Shown here: one piece after another, positions 6,379 to 14,224 of the stretch | How positions within the stretch are numbered: the first letter of the stretch is position 1 | Layout of the letters: each line of letters begins with the position of its first letter | Origin: Chloroflexota bacterium | GTDB lineage: Bacteria; Chloroflexota; Dehalococcoidia; SM23-28-2; RBG-16-64-32 | NCBI GenBank assembly: GCA_005882715.1 | Contig: VBEI01000132.1 | Span: 1 to 14,679, forward strand | DNA length: 14,679 bases | Direction of reading: 5' to 3' | Notes under the pieces: generated by a model | The model's database searches: none | Told to the model about the DNA's origin: nothing | Seen by the model: the letters and a program-made list of their open reading frames with translations, nothing else | Position numbers and translations under genes: made by a program

Positions 6379-7416
6379 CTAATGTAGCGGGGCGCCCAAC
6401 CGTTCGGCGGTGGCTAGCGCAAACTGATCGGTCATCCCGCAAACGAAGTCCGCGACGCGCCGCCATAGCGGGTCTGAAGCGACGCCGAAATCTGTGTGCA
6501 TACCCTCCGGGTGCTGTATGAAATGGTTGTAGAGCACAGAAATTACCCGTTTGGCCTGCTCTGATTCCTCCCTGCGGCCCTCCCAGAGGTAGACGCGCTG
6601 GAACATGAACTCGCGAAGCGTGTTTGCAGCCGAAGCAACCTTGTCGCTCATCCCGATCCGGATTTCCGAACGCGGAATGCCCGTCTCACCCGTCGCCGCC
6701 CAAGAGTTCTCGATGATATCGCAGACCAACGCGTTGATCCGCTCCGAGTGCCGCCTGCCCAGAAGATTCGAGACTTCCTCCGGTAGCTCTTCCTCCGCGA
6801 TTACGTCCGCTCGGAGCGCATCAGCGATGTCATGGTTGATGTACGCGACGGCATCGGATACCTTCACGATTTGACCTTCAAGGGAAGCAGGCGTGCCGTA
6901 ACCTTCGGCGAAGATGTCTTCTCGCACTTTCGAACTATTCACGATGCCGTCCCTGGTCTCCCAGGTCAGGTTCAGGCGCTCCAGCTCGTCCACGACCCTC
7001 AAGCTCTGTTCTGCGTGACGGAAGCCTTCCGGAAGCAAGTCGGCAAGCGCCTGCTCGCCGGCGTGCCCGAACGGAGGATGACCGATGTCATGTGCCAACG
7101 CGATCGCTTCCGCGAGGTCTTCATTCAGGTTCAGGCCGCGTGCGATCGTCCGCGCGATCTGTGAGACCTCCAGTGTATGAGTCAACCTCGTCACGAAGTG
7201 ATCGCCCACCGGTGCAACGAACACTTGCGTTTTGTGCTTTAGGCGCCTGAATGACTTGCAGTGAAGGATCCGGTCGCGGTCCCGCTGGAACTCAGTGCGG
7301 ACCGGCGAGGGCTCCTCGGGGATCCTGCGGCCACGCGTCTGGTCGCTGCGCACAGCATAAGGCGAAAGCGCCTGCTCTCCCTCTTCGAGACGCCGGCGGA
7401 CAATCGATAAGTCCAT
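6379..7416 (-). CDS. dgt: Deoxyguanosinetriphosphate triphosphohydrolase-like protein (HD domain)
   Basis: This is an HD-domain dNTP triphosphohydrolase, which releases triphosphate from dGTP or other dNTPs and so tunes DNA precursor pools. The 345 residues from the ATG at 7416 carry the family block FQRDRDRILHCKSFRRLKHK (43-62), then the metal ligands: His80 in LTHTLEV, His109-Asp110 in AHDIGHPPFGH (108-118), and Asp188 in KVSDAVAYINHD (185-196). The size fits the shorter type-2 dGTPase-like subfamily rather than the 505-residue E. coli Dgt, so the preferred substrate is uncertain. A TTG at 7422 would add two residues. A TAGAAT box ends 8 nt before the ATG and there is no SD. The gene lies 30 bp downstream of glmS and upstream of dnaG, an order common in Gram-positive-type and Chloroflexota genomes. 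Confidence 0.92.
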   Translation of the reverse strand: MDLSIVRRRLEEGEQALSPYAVRSDQTRGRRIPEEPSPVRTEFQRDRDRILHCKSFRRLKHKTQVFVAPVGDHFVTRLTHTLEVSQIARTIARGLNLNEDLAEAIALAHDIGHPPFGHAGEQALADLLPEGFRHAEQSLRVVDELERLNLTWETRDGIVNSSKVREDIFAEGYGTPASLEGQIVKVSDAVAYINHDIADALRADVIAEEELPEEVSNLLGRRHSERINALVCDIIENSWAATGETGIPRSEIRIGMSDKVASAANTLREFMFQRVYLWEGRREESEQAKRVISVLYNHFIQHPEGMHTDFGVASDPLWRRVADFVCGMTDQFALATAERLGAPLH

Positions 7417-7446
7417 CGACAACGATTCTAATGCCTGTAGCGCCGT

Positions 7447-9288
7447 CTACTCGACGGTAACCGTCTTAGCAAGATTGCGCGGCTGGTCCACGTCGCATCC
7501 GCGACGAACAGCTATGTGATAAGCGAGCAGTTGAAGCGGTATCGATGTGAGGACCGGTGCAAGCAGATCGGTAATCTTGGGCACGTACACCACATGGTCT
7601 GATTTGTTCGCAACTTCCTCGTCACCTTCTGTCGCGACGGAAATCACGATTCCCTCGCGTGCTCTGACTTGCTCGATGTTGCTCATCATCTTTTCGTGGA
7701 TACCGTCCTGCTGCACCAGCGCGACGACAGGCATCTCGCGGTCAATTAGGGCGATAGGCCCGTGTTTCATCTCGCCAGCGGGATACCCCTCAGCGTGGAT
7801 GTAGCTGACCTCTTTCAACTTGAGCGCCCCCTCCATAGCGACGGGATACTGCAGCCCGCGACCGAGGAAAAGGAAATCTTCGTAGCGATAGAACTCTTGT
7901 GCCAGGCGCTCGTAATCCCCGCCGCGATGCACCACCTCCCCGGCCAAATATGGCAGCCGCGCGAGGGGCGCAAGGAGCCCGCCCATCCGTTCCCGATCAA
8001 TCACCCCGCGCTCCTGGCCCATATAACACGCGAGCAGATAGAGCGCGCCGATTGCCGCGACGTATGTCTTTGTGCTCGCCACGCCGATCTCCGGCCCGCA
8101 TCGCGTGTAGATAACGCCGTCCGCGACTCTAGTAGCCTGGCTGCCAACAACATTGCAGACCGTGACCTGCGGGCAATCTTTTTCCTTGGCCATCTCCATG
8201 GCGGCCAGCGTATCCACCGTCTCACCCGATTGCGTGAGCGAAACGAAGAGAGTTTCAGGACCGATGATCGCTTCGCGGTAGCGCATCTCAGAGGCGTTCT
8301 CGACCTCAGCCGGTATGCCGGCAACCCGCTCGATGTAGTGTCGGCCGATCGTCGCCGCGTGAAGGCTGGTGCCCATGCCCACTAATACAACACGCTTGAC
8401 GTTCTTGAGCTGCGAGCGGCTAAGTTTCAAGTCTTCCAGCTCTACGCGCGATTCCGAGAAGAGCGCGCGCGCACGAAGCGTGTTCAGGATAGACTCGGGC
8501 TGCTCCGCGATCTCCTTCTGCATGAAGTGCTTGAAGCTACCCTTCGCGGCGGAGACAGGATCATATGCGATCTGCTGTGGGCTTCTCTCGACCGCCCGGC
8601 CCCGGTTCCTGTACACGGCGCGCCCTGCCGTCACACGAACCACATCGCCGTTATCGAGGAAGACGACCCGTCGGGTATGCGGTAGGAGGGCCGGCAGGTC
8701 GCTCGCAAGGTAGCTCTCTTCGTGTCCGTAGCCGACGACGACTCCTCCCGCGTTGCCTGCGCGCGCGGCGACTATGGTTCCCGGCTCTCTTCTCGCCATC
8801 ACCAGTATGGCGTGGGCACCGGCCAGTATTTCAACCGTCTTTTCCAGGGCACCATGCAGGTCCTTCCCCTCTCGTAGACGGTCCTCGACCAGATGGGCAA
8901 TGACTTCGGTATCAGTTTCGGAGGCGAATTTATGGCCCGCGGCAAGAAGCTGCTGTTTTAGTTCTTGATAGTTCTCGACGATCCCGTTGTGAATCACAAC
9001 AACATCGCCCGTGCAGTCTGTGTGGGGATGGGCGTTAATGTCGCTCGGCTTTCCGTGCGTTGCCCAGCGCGTGTGCCCTATCCCCTGGTGGCCGGACGGC
9101 GTTCCCTCCGAGAGCCGCGAAGTAAGGCCGTCAAGCTTGCCGACTCGTTTGTGGATCGAGATTCCGCCGTTCTCCTCGAGCACGGCGATGCCTACGCTGT
9201 CGTAACCGCGATACTCCAGGCGAGCCAGACCGTCCAGAAGGATCGGCGCAGCTTCTCGCTCGCCGACGTAGCCAATGATTCCGCACAT
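7447..9288 (-). CDS. glmS: Glutamine-fructose-6-phosphate aminotransferase (isomerizing) GlmS
   Basis: GlmS makes glucosamine-6-phosphate from fructose-6-phosphate and glutamine, the first step to UDP-GlcNAc and cell-wall or glycan synthesis. The start is the ATG at 9288, because glutaminase activity needs Cys2 at the processed N-terminus (MCGIIGYVGE). A longer frame exists, but a GAGG SD lies 7 nt before this ATG. The 613 residues hold the class-II glutaminase domain (Cys2, HTRWATHGKP at about 72-81, HNGIVENY at about 100-107). Two sugar-isomerase SIS domains follow: the first has VGMGTSLHA (about 303-311) and SLTQSGETVDTL (350-361); the second has FLFLGRG (472-478) and HAEGYPAGEMKHGP (498-511). 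The C-terminus is the canonical DQPRNLAKTVTVE. There is no glmS-ribozyme-sized leader in the 54 bp to ispH. Confidence 0.97.
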   Translation of the reverse strand: MCGIIGYVGEREAAPILLDGLARLEYRGYDSVGIAVLEENGGISIHKRVGKLDGLTSRLSEGTPSGHQGIGHTRWATHGKPSDINAHPHTDCTGDVVVIHNGIVENYQELKQQLLAAGHKFASETDTEVIAHLVEDRLREGKDLHGALEKTVEILAGAHAILVMARREPGTIVAARAGNAGGVVVGYGHEESYLASDLPALLPHTRRVVFLDNGDVVRVTAGRAVYRNRGRAVERSPQQIAYDPVSAAKGSFKHFMQKEIAEQPESILNTLRARALFSESRVELEDLKLSRSQLKNVKRVVLVGMGTSLHAATIGRHYIERVAGIPAEVENASEMRYREAIIGPETLFVSLTQSGETVDTLAAMEMAKEKDCPQVTVCNVVGSQATRVADGVIYTRCGPEIGVASTKTYVAAIGALYLLACYMGQERGVIDRERMGGLLAPLARLPYLAGEVVHRGGDYERLAQEFYRYEDFLFLGRGLQYPVAMEGALKLKEVSYIHAEGYPAGEMKHGPIALIDREMPVVALVQQDGIHEKMMSNIEQVRAREGIVISVATEGDEEVANKSDHVVYVPKITDLLAPVLTSIPLQLLAYHIAVRRGCDVDQPRNLAKTVTVE

Positions 9289-9342
9289 AAGGGCGCCTCG
9301 CAATCTGTGGCTGTGGTCGCTATTAGGAACGCCTGCGCGTCG

Positions 9343-10293
9343 TTAGAGTTGCGTCTGACCGGCGCCGGCGGCCCGAAGCTCTGGTGGCATGGGGAAGTAG
9401 ACATCCTCGGGAGTGCCCTCTGCGTCCTCTTCGACGTTCGCCCCGAACTTGTCCCGAAGATAGTTCACTACCCCGGTGACGAGCACTTCGGGAACGGAGG
9501 CGCCGGCAGTTAGGCCGACAGTCCGCTTGTTTGAGAACCAGTCGGGCCGGAGTTCATCGGCCGAGGACACCCGATGGGCCGCGACACCGACGGATCGAGC
9601 CACTTCGACAAGGCGGTTCGAATTAGAAGAGTTCGCGGCGCCAATCACGATTACCACATCGACGATCTCGGCGAGCCGTTTGACCGTCAGCTGGCGGTTC
9701 TGTGTCGCGTAACATATGTCGTCTGTAGGCGGACTCTGCAGTGAAGGAAAGCGCCGTCGCAGTACCTGAACGATCTTCGTGGTGTCGTCCAGCGAAAGCG
9801 TCGTCTGCGTGACATAAGCGACCTTGCTGGCGTCGCTCACCTTGGCCCGCTGCGCGTCCTCGATGTCCTCAACGAGCTGAATTCCGCCGGACAACTGCCC
9901 CAAGGTCCCCTCGACCTCAGGGTGGCCGGCGTGACCGATGAGCAGTATCTCGTAGCCCAGGCGATGCAGCCGCAAGACCTGACGGTGCACCTTCGTCACC
10001 AGCGGGCAGGTGGCGTCTACCGCACGCAGCGAGCGATTCTTCGCCTTGGCCTTGACCGCCTTTGAGACTCCATGAGCGGAGAAGACGACCGGCGCGCTCT
10101 CCGGTATCTCATCCACGTCGTCAACGAAAATGGCCCCCTTTGCGCGCAAGTCGTCGACGACGTGCTGGTTGTGAACTATCTCGTGCCGCACGAACACCGG
10201 CGAGCCGAATACTTGGATCGATTTGTCCACCACCTCGATCGCGCGCTCTACCCCCGCACAGAATCCGCGTGGCTGAGCCAGGATCACTCGCAT
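9343..10293 (-). CDS. ispH: 4-hydroxy-3-methylbut-2-enyl diphosphate reductase IspH
   Basis: IspH is the last enzyme of the MEP pathway, an iron-sulfur protein that reduces HMBPP to IPP and DMAPP. The 316 residues show the three cluster ligands Cys12 (PRGFCAGVERA), Cys96 (DATCPLVTKVH) and Cys194 (DDICYATQNRQ). The substrate-binding set is also present: His41 (EIVHN), His74 (SAHGVS), His124 and Glu126 (GHAGHPEVEGT), Thr164 (TQTT), the SSNSNRL loop (222-228) and GASVPE (264-269). About 30 C-terminal residues are acidic and then Ala/Gly/Gln-rich, beyond the conserved core. The ATG follows the plsC stop by 5 bp, with an AAGGA SD inside the end of plsC, so the two are very probably co-transcribed. 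Confidence 0.97.
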   Translation of the reverse strand: MRVILAQPRGFCAGVERAIEVVDKSIQVFGSPVFVRHEIVHNQHVVDDLRAKGAIFVDDVDEIPESAPVVFSAHGVSKAVKAKAKNRSLRAVDATCPLVTKVHRQVLRLHRLGYEILLIGHAGHPEVEGTLGQLSGGIQLVEDIEDAQRAKVSDASKVAYVTQTTLSLDDTTKIVQVLRRRFPSLQSPPTDDICYATQNRQLTVKRLAEIVDVVIVIGAANSSNSNRLVEVARSVGVAAHRVSSADELRPDWFSNKRTVGLTAGASVPEVLVTGVVNYLRDKFGANVEEDAEGTPEDVYFPMPPELRAAGAGQTQL

Positions 10294-10298
10294 CTCAG

Positions 10299-10979
10299 CT
10301 ATGTCCTTACCTGGGCAGCCGCAGATGGCGCACCGGTGTCTGCGTACTCGCCACGGTACTCGGGCGGCAATAGTTCGGCGATCCGGCGCATGATCTCGTC
10401 AGTCCCGGCAGCTACGGCTTCCCGGGTGATTCGGCTGGGATTTGGCAAGCGGTACGGTTCGCCGAACCTCGCATGCGCCTTTGTCCGCCGAAATAGGTCT
10501 CTGGGCAGCCTCACGTGCTCTGTCCCCCAGATCGCCACCGGAAGCACGAGGGCACCTGTACGGAGTGCAATCAGCGCCGTACCGGGCTCGGCGCGCCCAA
10601 GCCTTCCTCCGCTGCGCGTTCCCTCAGGAAACATGCCCAGCACATGACCCCGGCGCAGGGCATCCTGTGATCGGCGGATTGCGCGAAGGTCACCCTCGAA
10701 GCGGCGCACGGGAATGAAGCCGCCCATGTTGTACAACTTTCCGAGTAATGGCAGGTCGAAGAGTTCTTGCTTGGCCATCCAGACGATGCGTCGTGGGAAT
10801 ATGCCAATAAGAAGAGGCGGGTCGCCGACGCTGAAGTGGTTGCACGTGAAGATGAGGGCGCCCTTGTGGGGGATGTTCTCCTTGCCGACAACGTCCTGGC
10901 TAGTCACTACCCAGAGTGCTGCCCTGATCCACGTCCAGACGTTTAGCCAGTAAAACGCAGCTTGAAGGCGTTCCTTCAC
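10299..10979 (-). CDS. plsC: 1-acyl-sn-glycerol-3-phosphate acyltransferase (PlsC family)
   Basis: This is a PlsC/LPLAT-family enzyme that acylates lysophosphatidic acid to phosphatidic acid at the membrane. The 226 residues have the catalytic HX4D motif in NHFSVGD (47-53: His48, Asp53), GGFIPVRR (86-93, motif II), FPEGTRS (117-123, motif III) and PVAIWGTE (147-154, motif IV). An amphipathic or hydrophobic N-terminus (about 7-25) probably contacts the membrane. The start is GTG and overlaps the cmk stop as GTGA, a classic coupled arrangement. The order cmk-plsC-ispH recurs in many Gram-positive and related bacteria, which supports the call. Acyl-donor type cannot be read from the sequence. 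Confidence 0.92.
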   Translation of the reverse strand: MKERLQAAFYWLNVWTWIRAALWVVTSQDVVGKENIPHKGALIFTCNHFSVGDPPLLIGIFPRRIVWMAKQELFDLPLLGKLYNMGGFIPVRRFEGDLRAIRRSQDALRRGHVLGMFPEGTRSGGRLGRAEPGTALIALRTGALVLPVAIWGTEHVRLPRDLFRRTKAHARFGEPYRLPNPSRITREAVAAGTDEIMRRIAELLPPEYRGEYADTGAPSAAAQVRT

Positions 10980-11713
10980 GACGCACCATCCACGAGTTGA
11001 AGAGCGCGCCTCAGGACTTCCTGCTGCGAGAGACCGTCTGTCTCGATGATGATTGCGTCATCGGCAGGCCTCAGGGGCGACACTGTCCGCTCGCTATCGA
11101 TCTGGTCACGTCTTCGTAAGTCCTCGAGAACGATTTGTTCGGTGACTGCGCGTCCTTGATGGGAAAACTCCGCATGACGCCGCCGCGCGCGCTCGCCGAT
11201 CGACGCGTCCAAGTACATCTTCAAATCAGCGTCGGGTAAGACCACAGTGCCGATATCACGCCCGGCCATAACCATCGGCTGCTGGCCCGCGATTTCGCGC
11301 TGCTGCCGGACGAGAGCTTCCCGCACGCCTTGCACGCGCGATACCAGGGAAACTGCGTCTTCGACATCCGGGCGCCGCAACTGCGAGGTCACATCTTTCC
11401 CGTCGATGGTAATGGAACACGTCTCGGCCGAGTGTGGCGCTGCTGGCCCGACTCCGATCCGAATTGAGTCAGCCAGTCTCGTCAACCCTCGTGCGTCGTT
11501 TGTATCCACCCCTCGCTCGCGCGCCGCGAGGGTTACTGCCCGGTACATCAAGCCAGTGTCTAAGAACGGGTAACCGAGCTTCTCTGCAAGCCTTCGGCCG
11601 ATCGTGCTTTTCCCTGACGCAGCCGAGCCATCAACGGCGATCACGTGGGGAGCTGGCCTTCTTGACTCGGCCGAAGAATCCAAAGCCTCGAGGCCGGCAA
11701 CGCTATCTCCCAT
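10976..11713 (-). CDS. cmk: Cytidylate kinase
   Basis: Cmk phosphorylates CMP and dCMP with ATP, recycling cytidine nucleotides from RNA and lipid turnover. The 245 residues from the ATG at 11713 have a P-loop GSAASGKST (29-37), LDTGLMYRA (51-59), the CMP-binding AGRDIGTVVLPDADLKMYLD (150-169) and the lid RRRDQIDSER (200-209). Before the P-loop there is a non-conserved extension of about 20 residues (Ala/Ser/Glu-rich), longer than in E. coli. A TTG directly before the ATG could add one residue. A perfect TATAAT ends 7 nt before the ATG and no SD is present, so the mRNA may be leaderless. This is the first gene of the long minus-strand cluster and overlaps plsC by 4 bp. Confidence 0.95.
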   Translation of the reverse strand: MGDSVAGLEALDSSAESRRPAPHVIAVDGSAASGKSTIGRRLAEKLGYPFLDTGLMYRAVTLAARERGVDTNDARGLTRLADSIRIGVGPAAPHSAETCSITIDGKDVTSQLRRPDVEDAVSLVSRVQGVREALVRQQREIAGQQPMVMAGRDIGTVVLPDADLKMYLDASIGERARRRHAEFSHQGRAVTEQIVLEDLRRRDQIDSERTVSPLRPADDAIIIETDGLSQQEVLRRALQLVDGAS

Positions 11714-11720
11714 CAACTCG

Positions 11721-11726
11721 ATTATA
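11721..11726 (-). promoter_or_regulatory. -10 box of the cmk-plsC-ispH-glmS-dgt unit
   Basis: TATAAT on the minus strand (complement of 11721-11726) lies 7 nt upstream of the cmk ATG and 4 nt upstream of the adjacent TTG. No good -35 box is found at 16-18 bp. The spacing predicts transcription starting at the start codon. Confidence 0.4.
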
Positions 11727-11776
11727 CGAAACGTTCGCCTCCTGCACGAAATTCCCGAAATTCACGGCTTTGGCGC

Positions 11777-11805
11777 TTCTCAAACTCCCCGGCGGCTCAT
11801 AGAAT
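11777..11805 (+). promoter_or_regulatory. Putative promoter of the secreted-protein gene (TTCTCA-N17-TAGAAT)
   Basis: TTCTCA (11777-11782, 4/6) and TAGAAT (11800-11805, 5/6) are separated by 17 bp. The predicted start at about 11812 gives a leader of about 28 nt to the TTG at 11840. The -10 box overlaps a 10-bp perfect palindrome, ATAGCGCTAT (11804-11813). Confidence 0.4.
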
Positions 11806-11839
11806 AGCGCTATCACACAGCCCCCTTGAGCGCACTTCG

Positions 11840-13324
11840 TTGATACGCCTCGCAGCAGTCATTTGCGCGTTGGTCGCCGCCCTTATGCTGGCCCGTCACC
11901 ATTACGCGGGCGCGTCCGAATTATTTGCCAACGGTGGCTTTGAGGAAGGCACCGCCGGTTGGTCAACGAATGCCGGTCAGCTCGACTCGGTAACTTCGCC
12001 GTTGCACGGGGGCTCGCAGGCCGGGAGATTCTCGGGAAGCGGGCAGCCTAGTACTCAGTTCGCATACCAGCTCACCAATGTCCAGCCGGCTTCGACCTAC
12101 GAATTGAGTGGTTGGGTCGCCGCTCCTCCCTCAGGCGTCAACCGGGTGTTCCTTCGTGTCTCGTGGTTTGACGTGAGCGGTTCTATCGTCCTGAGCTCTG
12201 ACTCTCCGTGGCTGGCGCAACCCGATGGGGCTTTCCATCCTCTCGCAACGGGAGCGATGGTCTCCCCGATAGCCGCCCGGCAGGCCCGAGCCAGCATCCT
12301 GATACAGGCAGACTCCGCATTTACGGTGCATCTCGACGATTTCGCGTTTTCGGGTCCTACTTTCGTACCTCCGCCGCCAACACCGCCGCCCGCGCCCACA
12401 ACGCCGCCGCAAATCACTCCGATGCCGACACCGCTACCGCCTGGCACAACACCTGGACCACTGCCCACGCCGACGCGGACACCGGGCCGCGTCCCTACGC
12501 CAAAGGCCACTAGCCCGGCCGCTGGAAGCACCGAGCCCGACTCTTTTCCGCAGCTAATCAACGGTGGCTTTGAGGAACTGCGCATCGACGGAACACCGTT
12601 TGCCTGGCACAAGCAAGGTGGCGAGATGAGCGCCTCTACCGAACAGCGGACCGAAGGCGCGCGTGGCCTCGCCCTGGTCTCCGAAACAGCATCGACAAAA
12701 TGGGCCTATGAGACTGTCTCCGCACAACCGGGTGGGTACTACGAGGGATCGGTCCAAGCGTTAGCGGGCCCAGGAGCCGAGTCGGCGTTTCTACGACTTT
12801 CCTGGTACGCGAGCGCCGACGGTGGCGGGCAGGCTATCGCCTCGATCGATTCGCTGGACTTGGTTCAGTCGACAGCCCAGGCATTCCGCAGATTGACCAC
12901 CGGGCCTGTCCAAGCGCCTGCCGGCGCCAACAGCGTCAAGCTGCGGCTTATGCTTCGTGCGGCATCGGCGGAGCCAGCGGCAGCTTATTTTGACAACGCT
13001 CAGTTCGGGCCAACGCAACCGGGGCCCGGAGAGAGCGTGCGTCTTGCCGGCAGTTCGCTCATCTCAGGGGGCGAGGATGCTTCACTGGCCGAAGTTGCCG
13101 CACCAGATGGGCTTGTGCCCGGCGCCGCTACCCCGAGCACCATCGCCAACGTTAAGCCTTCGCGGCCCGGCGCGGATGCGCCGACCGCGTCAGGCGGGCA
13201 AGGACAAGATAATTGGGCCATTCTTCTCGCAATTGGTGTCTCACTCGCGGCGATAGCCCTAGTAGGCGGGCATGAGTTTTGGCAGCGTAAATACGCCCGC
13301 AAGGGCCGCGTCCGGGATCTATAG
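11840..13324 (+). CDS. Secreted, C-terminally membrane-anchored protein with two NGGFEE-type beta-sandwich-like domains
   Basis: I cannot name a function for this 494-residue protein. It starts with TTG and a signal-peptide-like stretch (about 1-24: two Arg/Leu residues, then a hydrophobic core). Domain A (about 28-172) begins FANGGFEEGTAGWS. A linker of about 55 residues very rich in Pro and Thr (about 177-230) follows. Domain B (about 238-391) begins LINGGFEELRIDGT. The domains share the same order of features: NGGFEE, a small-residue G(A)GR/L stretch, FAY/WAYE, FLRVSWF/FLRLSWY, A-F-H/R-x-L-x-TG, and a closing LDDFAFSGP / FDNAQFGP. This looks like an internal duplication with a carbohydrate-binding-module-like (CBM4/9-like) jelly-roll pattern. 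A second spacer (about 392-455), one TM helix (about 458-477) and a short basic tail (KYARKGRVRDL) end the protein, so most of it should lie outside the cell. No SD is obvious. EamA follows 27 bp later. Confidence 0.85.
   Translation: MIRLAAVICALVAALMLARHHYAGASELFANGGFEEGTAGWSTNAGQLDSVTSPLHGGSQAGRFSGSGQPSTQFAYQLTNVQPASTYELSGWVAAPPSGVNRVFLRVSWFDVSGSIVLSSDSPWLAQPDGAFHPLATGAMVSPIAARQARASILIQADSAFTVHLDDFAFSGPTFVPPPPTPPPAPTTPPQITPMPTPLPPGTTPGPLPTPTRTPGRVPTPKATSPAAGSTEPDSFPQLINGGFEELRIDGTPFAWHKQGGEMSASTEQRTEGARGLALVSETASTKWAYETVSAQPGGYYEGSVQALAGPGAESAFLRLSWYASADGGGQAIASIDSLDLVQSTAQAFRRLTTGPVQAPAGANSVKLRLMLRAASAEPAAAYFDNAQFGPTQPGPGESVRLAGSSLISGGEDASLAEVAAPDGLVPGAATPSTIANVKPSRPGADAPTASGGQGQDNWAILLAIGVSLAAIALVGGHEFWQRKYARKGRVRDL
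11929..11947 (+). repeat. 19-bp direct repeat, copy 1 (NGGFEE codons, domain A)
   Basis: CAACGGTGGCTTTGAGGAA here is identical to 12559-12577, exactly 630 bp (210 codons) downstream, in frame. It marks the start of each of the two duplicated domains. Confidence 0.8.
12559..12577 (+). repeat. 19-bp direct repeat, copy 2 (NGGFEE codons, domain B)
   Basis: This is the second identical copy of the 19-bp sequence at 11929-11947. The flanking DNA is diverged, so the identity is local to the NGGFEE motif. Confidence 0.8.
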
Positions 13325-13351
13325 CATCAGTCCAAATACCACCCGCTTGGC

Positions 13352-14224
13352 ATGACGGCGGTCGCACTTGTACTCGTGCTTGCGTCGGCGGTCTGCCATG
13401 CGAGCTGGAATTTCCTCCTCAAGCGCAGCGAGCATAAGCTGGCATTCCTCGGGTCCGCGGGCATTATCGGCGCCCTGACATTACTGGCACCCGCAATTGT
13501 TGTCGCCGCCGTGGATGGAATCGGAGCCACAGCAATCGCGTTCGGACTAGTGACGGCCAGCCTTCATGGAGTGTACGGGCTCTCGCTCGCGCGCGGATAC
13601 CGCCTGGGCGACCTCTCGTCAGTCTATCCGGTGTCGCGTGGCGTTGGCCTCACGCTGATACCCATCGGCGCGGCCGTTCTCCTCGACGAGCATATTTCGA
13701 CAGTAGCGGTCGTCGGGATCGTGATGATCGCCACCGGCGTTTATGCGCTACATATCCAGCCACACGCCATACGCGACATCGCCGCGCCGCTGCGCGTGCT
13801 CAACCAGCCGGCGGGGCGAACTGCGCTGGTCACCGGTGTCCTTATCGCCAGCTATTCGTTGTGGGACAAGAACGCTCTCGATGAACTATCGCCGGTAGTC
13901 CTGAACCAGTTCGCGATGACCGGTCACGCGCTAATTACCACAACGGCCGCGGCGAGGACTAATCCCGAAGGCGTCCGCTGGGAATGGCGCTCACACCGCT
14001 GGAGCATCGTCGCGGCCGGTGTGCTTATTCAGCTCGCGTACCTGCTGGTCCTACTCGCGCTACAGACGAGCCGTGTGGGTTACATCGCACCTTCTAGAGA
14101 GGTTGGCATCGTCCTCGGCGCGGCGCTGGGTGTGTTGATACTCGGGGAGGGCTTCGGTCTATGGCGTGTCTGGGCGTCGCTCGCTATCGTCGCGGGCGTT
14201 ATCGTACTTGCCGTTGCGCCGTAG
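13352..14224 (+). CDS. EamA/DMT-superfamily transporter
   Basis: This hydrophobic protein of 290 residues has about ten predicted TM helices, the standard size for the drug/metabolite transporter (DMT, EamA) superfamily. The two-repeat build is visible: YPVSRGVGLTLIPIGAAVLLDE (92-113) in the first half corresponds to YIAPSREVGIVLGAALGVLILGE (244-266) in the second, each a Pro-Ser-Arg helix followed by an acidic residue before the next helix. The N-terminus has HASWNFLLK (16-24), frequent in this group. Substrate is unknown; members export amino acids, nucleotides or other small metabolites. The ATG at 13352 lacks a clear SD and lies 27 bp after the secreted-protein gene, so it is probably on the same mRNA. 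No good terminator follows the stop. Confidence 0.88.
   Translation: MTAVALVLVLASAVCHASWNFLLKRSEHKLAFLGSAGIIGALTLLAPAIVVAAVDGIGATAIAFGLVTASLHGVYGLSLARGYRLGDLSSVYPVSRGVGLTLIPIGAAVLLDEHISTVAVVGIVMIATGVYALHIQPHAIRDIAAPLRVLNQPAGRTALVTGVLIASYSLWDKNALDELSPVVLNQFAMTGHALITTTAAARTNPEGVRWEWRSHRWSIVAAGVLIQLAYLLVLLALQTSRVGYIAPSREVGIVLGAALGVLILGEGFGLWRVWASLAIVAGVIVLAVAP

Noticed and set aside
9289..9342. glmS ribozyme or other riboswitch before glmS
   Set aside because: Only 54 bp separate ispH and glmS, too short for the ribozyme, and no such structure is visible.
8965..9513. Plus-strand ORF of 182 codons across the glmS-ispH junction
   Set aside because: It is antisense to two strongly conserved genes, with no promoter or SD and no known motif.
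10072..10647. Plus-strand ORF of 191 codons over ispH and plsC
   Set aside because: It is a shadow of two well-supported minus-strand genes, with no initiation signals.
12366..12520. Possible microsatellite or tandem repeat
   Set aside because: The Pro/Thr codons are irregular and there is no fixed repeat unit; it is a protein linker, not a DNA repeat.
12097..12612. Minus-strand Gly/Val-rich ORF of 171 codons
   Set aside because: It is the reverse complement of the Pro/Thr linker of the surface protein; the glycine repeats come from proline codons read backwards.
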